Assembly (NCBI GenBank): GCA_014529385.2
Contig: CM043962.1
Location: 129,776,574 to 129,840,573 of the forward strand
DNA length: 64,000 nucleotides
Source: Adiantum capillus-veneris
Lineage: Eukaryota > Streptophyta > Polypodiopsida > Polypodiales > Pteridaceae
Direction of reading: 5' to 3'
The position numbers and the translations under genes are program-made. Under the pieces are notes generated by a model. The model did no database searches and had not been told where the DNA came from. It saw only the letters and a list, made by a program, of their open reading frames with translations. Positions 59,368 through 64,000 of this stretch are shown here, one piece after another (positions within the stretch are counted from its first letter, which is position 1; each line of letters starts with the position of its first letter).

Positions 59368-60535
59368 CTGCTTCCGTGCTTGGCTGATATGATGCACTTG
59401 CTTTACGTAAAACAAAGTCTGCACGCATGCTCTTGGAAGATGTTTGAGGATTTTGTTTCATAATCTGTACTATTTTCTCCTCAACCGAGTGAAAATCATG
59501 AATGGCTTCACTCGTGTAACTTTATGGTGGCTCATGTGCGAGGCATTTCATATTTGATTGGGGAAGTCTACATGCAGTTACTCATATGATGACAGCTGAT
59601 CTTGAAAAGAATTCACTGACTTTTTGGACATATACAGCTTGAATGATTGATGCAGAGATTGCTTTTGGAATAGTTTGAATGAGTGTTTGAGTTTCATCAC
59701 ATGTGTGGCGATGGCTCTGGTATTTCCAAGGAGATGTTAGGTTGTGCGTGCTGTTTTGTGGTTGTGCCTGGCCGAGAGTGAGGTAGATGTATCTGCGAGG
59801 CCTGCTAAGCTAATGTAGTTGGCCACTTGTGTGTTGACGGTGGGCTAGGATGCCTTCTCATGTAGTTTGTGCCTTTTTTTTTCTCCTCTAAGGAGTGCTC
59901 CTAGGTCATAGGCCACATTGTGGGCTGAGAAGCTAGCAAGGGTCACTAAATATCCCCCCCCCCCCCCCCCCCCCCCTGGCCCGCGGGTCCCTTCTCGTGG
60001 ATCTCTCTCTCTCTCTCTCTCTCTCTCAGCCAGTATTCTAGCAGCAGTGTATGCATTTTTGTGCATGCCTGTTGACGACGTTGTGTACATGACCATGGTA
60101 CGTTGGTACATGGTAGAGCGTCATAGATTTCTGTCACTTATTGTGCCACGTGAGAGAGGTGCTTGGGGCAGATTTCTTTTTGCAGTTTCTGGTTTAGATG
60201 CTGTTACATGCTTGGACACTCCAAACAAAATCAATAGCAACACAAACAGAAATTGCAAAAACATGAGACTTGAGAGTGTGGCGCCCTTTTCTTTATTATT
60301 ATGTTCACAAAGTACAACTCTAGAGGGTCCAACTCTCTCTGAGAGACTGTGTCCAGATCCTCCCTAGTGAGTGACCCCAAGGAGTACAATGGATGTCCAA
60401 AATCAGAGCCCCAAAAGCACTTGATCCAAAAGCACTGCACCCCAAAAGCTTTTGCTCACAAAAGCTTACGTAAAGCTGCCCGAAACTAGTGCAAAACACA
60501 GAAATCCGTATAGTCTGCCATGTCATCACTGGCAG
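59365..60535. other. No certain gene; C23 and (CT)n tract
   Basis: Contains 23 consecutive C at 59954-59976 and a (CT)n run at 60002-60027. Around 60045-60220 there is a less AT-rich stretch without a recognised protein. On the minus strand 60280-60360 reads GTACTTTGTGAACATAATAA, which has the look of an LTR transcription end, unproven. Confidence 0.35.
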
Positions 60536-61109
60536 TGTAAGACCCGGAATTTCGTAAAGCCTACCACGTCAACATGTCGGTGCAATTTATGGAACTGCAA
60601 TCTAGAGTTCAAGCTTTTGACATCTAGGGTTTCAGGGGTGCGCCACAAGTTGGGTAGGGTTAGGACTAATTAAAATCCCTAACCCCTTTTAATTTTAGGC
60701 CCTTCGGCCATATTTTTGGGGTTCCATTCTTCTGACTTCAGTTCCTCTTGTCCACTTGGCCATTTCTCTTCTAGTTGGGCACTCCATGTCATCACTTTGT
60801 GACATTTCCCCTTCCTTCTTGAAAGTATTGTAATTGCCCTCGATTATGCCTGCAAAAACAGCCAAAGGACAAAAACTTTCTTCAGAGACACTGACTCTAT
60901 GTACTCATGCGCCAGACTCCACTAATCTAGCACTTTTACAAAGACAGGAGTCACCAATCAATCACATTTGTGTCGAGGGTCTCATATACAAATTAGGATC
61001 ATTGTAACGTATTTACCAATCACATCGAAACCGCGCATACCTTTCTACGGATCTCTTGATCTACTAAATCTTGTTACTATCAAATTCATATCCTTTCTTT
61101 CCACATTTC
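60536..61109. other. Upstream region of gypsy element G, no defined LTR
   Basis: TGTAAGACCCGGAATTTCG at 60536 resembles the start of many plant gypsy LTRs, but no second LTR is in the window and no clear primer site was found before gag, so the 5' border stays open. Confidence 0.3.
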
Positions 61110-61133
61110 AATCAAGCAAACCATGCCCATGAC

Positions 61134-62560
61134 CATCCCCACGACAATGCGTACTCGGTCCCACCAAAGAGCAGACATAGTAAACCGACACTTCCAAAGT
61201 CTATTGGAATTTTATTTGAAGAATCTTCGTGCCCCGACCCGGACTTATTAGCCACTCCTACCCTTCATCGTGCATCGGGCGTGCTCTCGTCTTCACCGCT
61301 CTGTCCTACAGGGCATAAGCCATAAAGAACCCAAGACACGGTGTTCATGGATTCAACAGAATACTTGCAATTCTCTCCTCGACGAGCTACGCGACATTCT
61401 TTCGCGGCATCCTCACCAGAATCTTTTGATGCTTCAAAGTTTTCAACAGTTTTTGAATTACATGTTACCCTCTCTGATGCCCTAGGTGGTACCTCGCCTC
61501 TAGCACCAGAAAGTATGAGAGCTTCCAACCGGCAACCTTCCTCGCCGTGTGTTCCGATCGGGGGAGTCTTTGGGAATATGGTCAACCATCTGACCATGAC
61601 CATGACCATGACCATGACCATGACCCTGACCCTGTGTAACCGCCTTAGCCACCGCCGTTGCCCCCACCTCCCCTACCACCACCGCCACCAGGCTACAACG
61701 GTTGGAGTCCATATGGATACCCTTATTATCCGTACCCGAGATACGCGACTAACCAACCGAATGATTTTAAGGATGGCGGCATGATAGTCAGTTTTTTTAC
61801 TTTTTCTAGGGTGAAAGATAGGAAGAAAGCATTGCAGTTCCTACAACAATTCGATTACATCTATGCTCTGGGGAACTTTACAGAAGAATTCAAGATTTTT
61901 CGAGCAACAAGATTTCTTAAAGATAATGCTATGCAGTGGTGGAGTTCAATTGCGACACAACCGTTGCTCCAAGGACCTGGCAAGCTTTCAAGACAGTCTT
62001 TGCACGCAGTTACATGACTTCTCTCTTTGAAGTCCGGATTTTGGCAGAGTGGGGCAACTTGAAAATGCTTGCCACCGAAACCATTACGACTATAACCAAA
62101 GGTTTCTCGACGTGTACCTTCCTGTGTCCTTCTTTAGGTTCGTTCCCTTGGAGGCCCAATGCGAGCGATACACCATTGGACTACCATCACCATTGCAGGA
62201 ATATTCTCTCCAAGTAAGTCTCCACTATCCAAGAGCTTATGGACCATGCCGCGGTCGGCTACAAATTGATGAAGGGACAGCTAGAGTTTACCCCAGAAGA
62301 ACCTCCAGCCACTACCCACAACTCTCGGCAACAACCAACAAATTCTCAAGAGTCTCGAGAAAATCAACCGCAAAGGCCTCGTTTTGTAAGGTGCAGCGGA
62401 ATGAATGTTTGCGCTTTGCTCAAGATGAGTGCTCCGAATTGTGCTCAAGGTTCCTTTTGTTCTTATGGAAGGGAGAGCCTTCCGTTCTTAATGAGAGAAT
62501 GCTATGATCACAAACAAAGTGAATGGACACTGTGCGTGCAAGTGTATGAGACTGAGAGAT
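61134..62560 (+). pseudogene. Gypsy G gag
   Basis: Begins about MRTRSHQRADIVNRHF, shifts frame, passes a hexanucleotide run (61592-61635) that in one frame gives repeated His-Asp, then a Pro-rich PPPPLPPPPPGYNGWSPYG. The Gag core is FTFSRVKDRKKALQFLQQFD, FRATRFLKDNAMQWWSSIAT and, in the next frames, TWQAFKTVFARSYM, NQRFLDVYLPVSFFRFVPL and AQCERYTIGLPSPLQ. QWW and the following FxxxFxxxY pattern are standard for plant gypsy Gag (retrotransposon gag family). Confidence 0.82.
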
Positions 62561-62734
62561 AGAGAGAGAAGAGGAATACGACACCAGAGACGTTGTAAAA
62601 CCCTCCTCCGAAGGCCCCACTCTCGTCGGCGAGAGTGGTCTACTATTGATTGCACAAAGTGGTACAATGATGATGCATGGAAACTGATGCAACTTGGGGC
62701 TAAGTTGGTGACGACAACGGGGATGGCGACAATG

Positions 62735-63060
62735 ACCTAAGTGCTGAAATCTGCAAGCTTGTGATGGCTGTCCAAAAACGCTATCTGCTGAAAATCTGCT
62801 GCGAGTTGAAACGCTGATTTCGAGGCTGTTTTTATGCTGCTGAAAACACTGAAATTGCCTGACGAAAACGCTGGCTTGCTGCTGCGTTTTAATGCTGAAA
62901 AACGCTGATTTGGTCTGCTGCGTTTTGGGCTGAAAAACGCTGATGGGAGTGCTGCATTTTGGGCTGATCTGGAAACGCTAGGTGCAAGGGAATGTTGCGG
63001 CCAAGCCAATGCTGAAAACGCCAAGGCAAGGGATGTGCTAGCGATGAGAAAAACGCTAGG
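62735..63060. repeat. Array of short AAACGCTG-type motifs
   Basis: GAAAACGCTG or close variants recur about nine times (for example near 62775, 62808, 62866, 62899, 62932, 62970, 63048), interspersed with CTGCTGCGTTTT on the same strand, which is partly complementary. Spacing is irregular, 30-60 bp. It lies between the gag core and knuckle of element G and is not explained by coding. Confidence 0.75.
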
Positions 63061-63562
63061 GCTGGTGGTTGATGGAAAAATCGCCAAGGCTGGGGGGTTC
63101 TTGATGGTTCTTGCTGAGAAGGTGCTTGTTGAGCGGTGGAGCTCCTATTGCCTCTTCTGCCATTTAGTGCTAACTTTGGTTTGCTTATATATTTTCTTAC
63201 CCAAATTGCCCTACCTACTTTTGTTGGAAAGTCACTTAAATTAATAAGTGAAAAATGTCAAAAATAGGGAAAATAGACTAAATGCACTCGAAAAATCCCC
63301 TAACTGATTCAAATGGATTCTGATGGGAATACTGATGATCATGCTGTGTGCAACCAGAGGATATGCATCTATACTAAGTGATTGGGCATGCACGGTCTAC
63401 GAATAGACTCACAAAAAGTGCCAGATCACTTCTAATCTAGACTGACTGAACTTGACGGAAACCCTGTTATGGTGTAGCTTGTTCACGGACACATAGGGTT
63501 GGATGTGTCACGTGACACGTTTGGCGTCTCAACAACAAGACACCTTACTACAAGAAGGCTGA

Positions 63563-64000
63563 TGCTTTGGATGCTTTCAAACATGGCATAACCATTCTAG
63601 TTGTCCCCATCGCACTGATAGACCAGCGGAGTCGACGCCCGCACCAATGGTCGACAGAACCCCAACGCCACCTCCAGCGGAGAGAGTTAGACCGTCTATT
63701 GGACTAGTCCTTGATATCTATGGCATACACCTTGAGAGTACAAATGAATTGTGCCGAGCATACGACAAAGTCAATAGCTTTAAAGCCCTTATTTTCATTG
63801 ACCCGGAGCTACACAGAACTTCATCCATCTAAATTTCTTGAAGCAGATGCACTTTGATTATGATGCAGAGGGTGGAGAAATTGAAGCCGAGCTAGCCACG
63901 GGGCAAACTCAGAAAGTGGTACCGCTCATTGGTGCTCTTCCAGTGACTATCCAAGATTATCATGGAAAAGCCGATTTCCACATTATGAGTTGGGCAATTG
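63563..64000 (+). pseudogene. Gypsy G zinc knuckle and protease start
   Basis: CFGCFQTWHNHSSC at 63563-63604 fits CX2CX4HX4C. A Pro-rich linker (RTPTPPPAERVRPSIG) leads to FKALIFID, where a one-base shift leads into PGATQNFIHLNFLKQ, the retropepsin D-S/T-G-A-T-x-N-F-I site split by a frameshift. It continues AELATGQTQKVVPLIGALPV and HGKADFHIM to the window end. The protease would cut the Gag-Pol polyprotein. Confidence 0.8.

Larger units (their letters stand above)
61110..64000 (+). mobile_element. Ty3/gypsy element G, 5' portion (cut by window end)
   Basis: A gypsy Gag core, a CCHC knuckle and a retropepsin region are read in order on the plus strand. The knuckle is about 1 kb downstream of the Gag core, with unusual repeat DNA between. 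The rest of pol lies beyond the window. Frameshifts in gag and at the protease active site mark it as decayed. Confidence 0.75.

Noticed and set aside
62737-63087. A 116-codon Ser/Ala-rich minus frame
   Set aside because: Its apparent regularity comes from the AAACGCTG motif array; there is no independent coding evidence.

Overview
The window looks like transposon-rich DNA from the nuclear genome of a land plant. The codon-level evidence is an intact plant-type UNC93-like membrane protein and degraded plant pentatricopeptide-repeat (PPR) copies of the 'LVDMYxKCGxLxKAQxVLEEL' style. That PPR style, the low gene density and the very long (GA)n and poly-C tracts make me lean to a homosporous fern. 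That is inference; another seed-free plant is possible. Nothing bacterial is present.

Layout. (1) 1-4463: Ty1/copia element A, plus strand, its 5' end outside the window. (2) 4464-6130: two opposed PPR pseudogenes, then a 165-bp (GA)n tract. (3) 7881-13415: copia element B, same family as A but on the minus strand, complete with 192-bp LTRs, initiator-Met primer site and TTGAC target duplications. It sits in a dispersed repeat that has an unfilled paralogue at 29271-30090. (4) 14838-16301: the only intact host gene, a 487-aa UNC93-like MFS protein. (5) 19254-25754: a PPR scrap and two copies of one LINE family on the minus strand, alternating with long (GA)n tracts. (6) 26-30 kb: unassigned degenerate coding DNA, a 31-bp-stem hairpin and a possible CACTA-type end. 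(7) 30627-41633: a large, apparently non-autonomous LTR element (D, minus strand, CCATG target duplication, tRNA-Asp-like primer site). It carries a decayed fragment of a host DEAD-box RNA helicase and a ~284-bp tandem array in which a 24-bp palindrome recurs seven times. A different copia element (C, 31569-36775, ACTCC duplication) is inserted exactly at its polypurine tract/3' LTR junction. (8) 44203-53103: Ty3/gypsy chromovirus E, minus strand, decayed gag-PR-RT-RH-INT-chromodomain, with LTRs that differ in length mainly because microsatellites grew in one of them. (9) 54.5-58.1 kb: unassigned degenerate coding DNA and a ~700-bp tandem duplication containing a LINE endonuclease fragment. 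(10) 58-60 kb: compound microsatellites and one candidate first exon. (11) 61.1-64.0 kb: the gag/protease start of another gypsy element (G), cut by the window end.

How it fits together. Almost every open frame belongs to a retroelement and almost all are broken. Insertion order can be read directly: C is younger than D, B is younger than the dispersed repeat it splits, and A landed in a PPR copy. The most unusual items are the convergent A/B inverted repeat with identical reading-frame lesions, the palindrome array and captured helicase of element D, the LINE/(GA)n alternation, and the LTR pair that records microsatellite growth. Boundaries given to the base are those I could index by eye from paired repeats; boundaries described as approximate are not exact.
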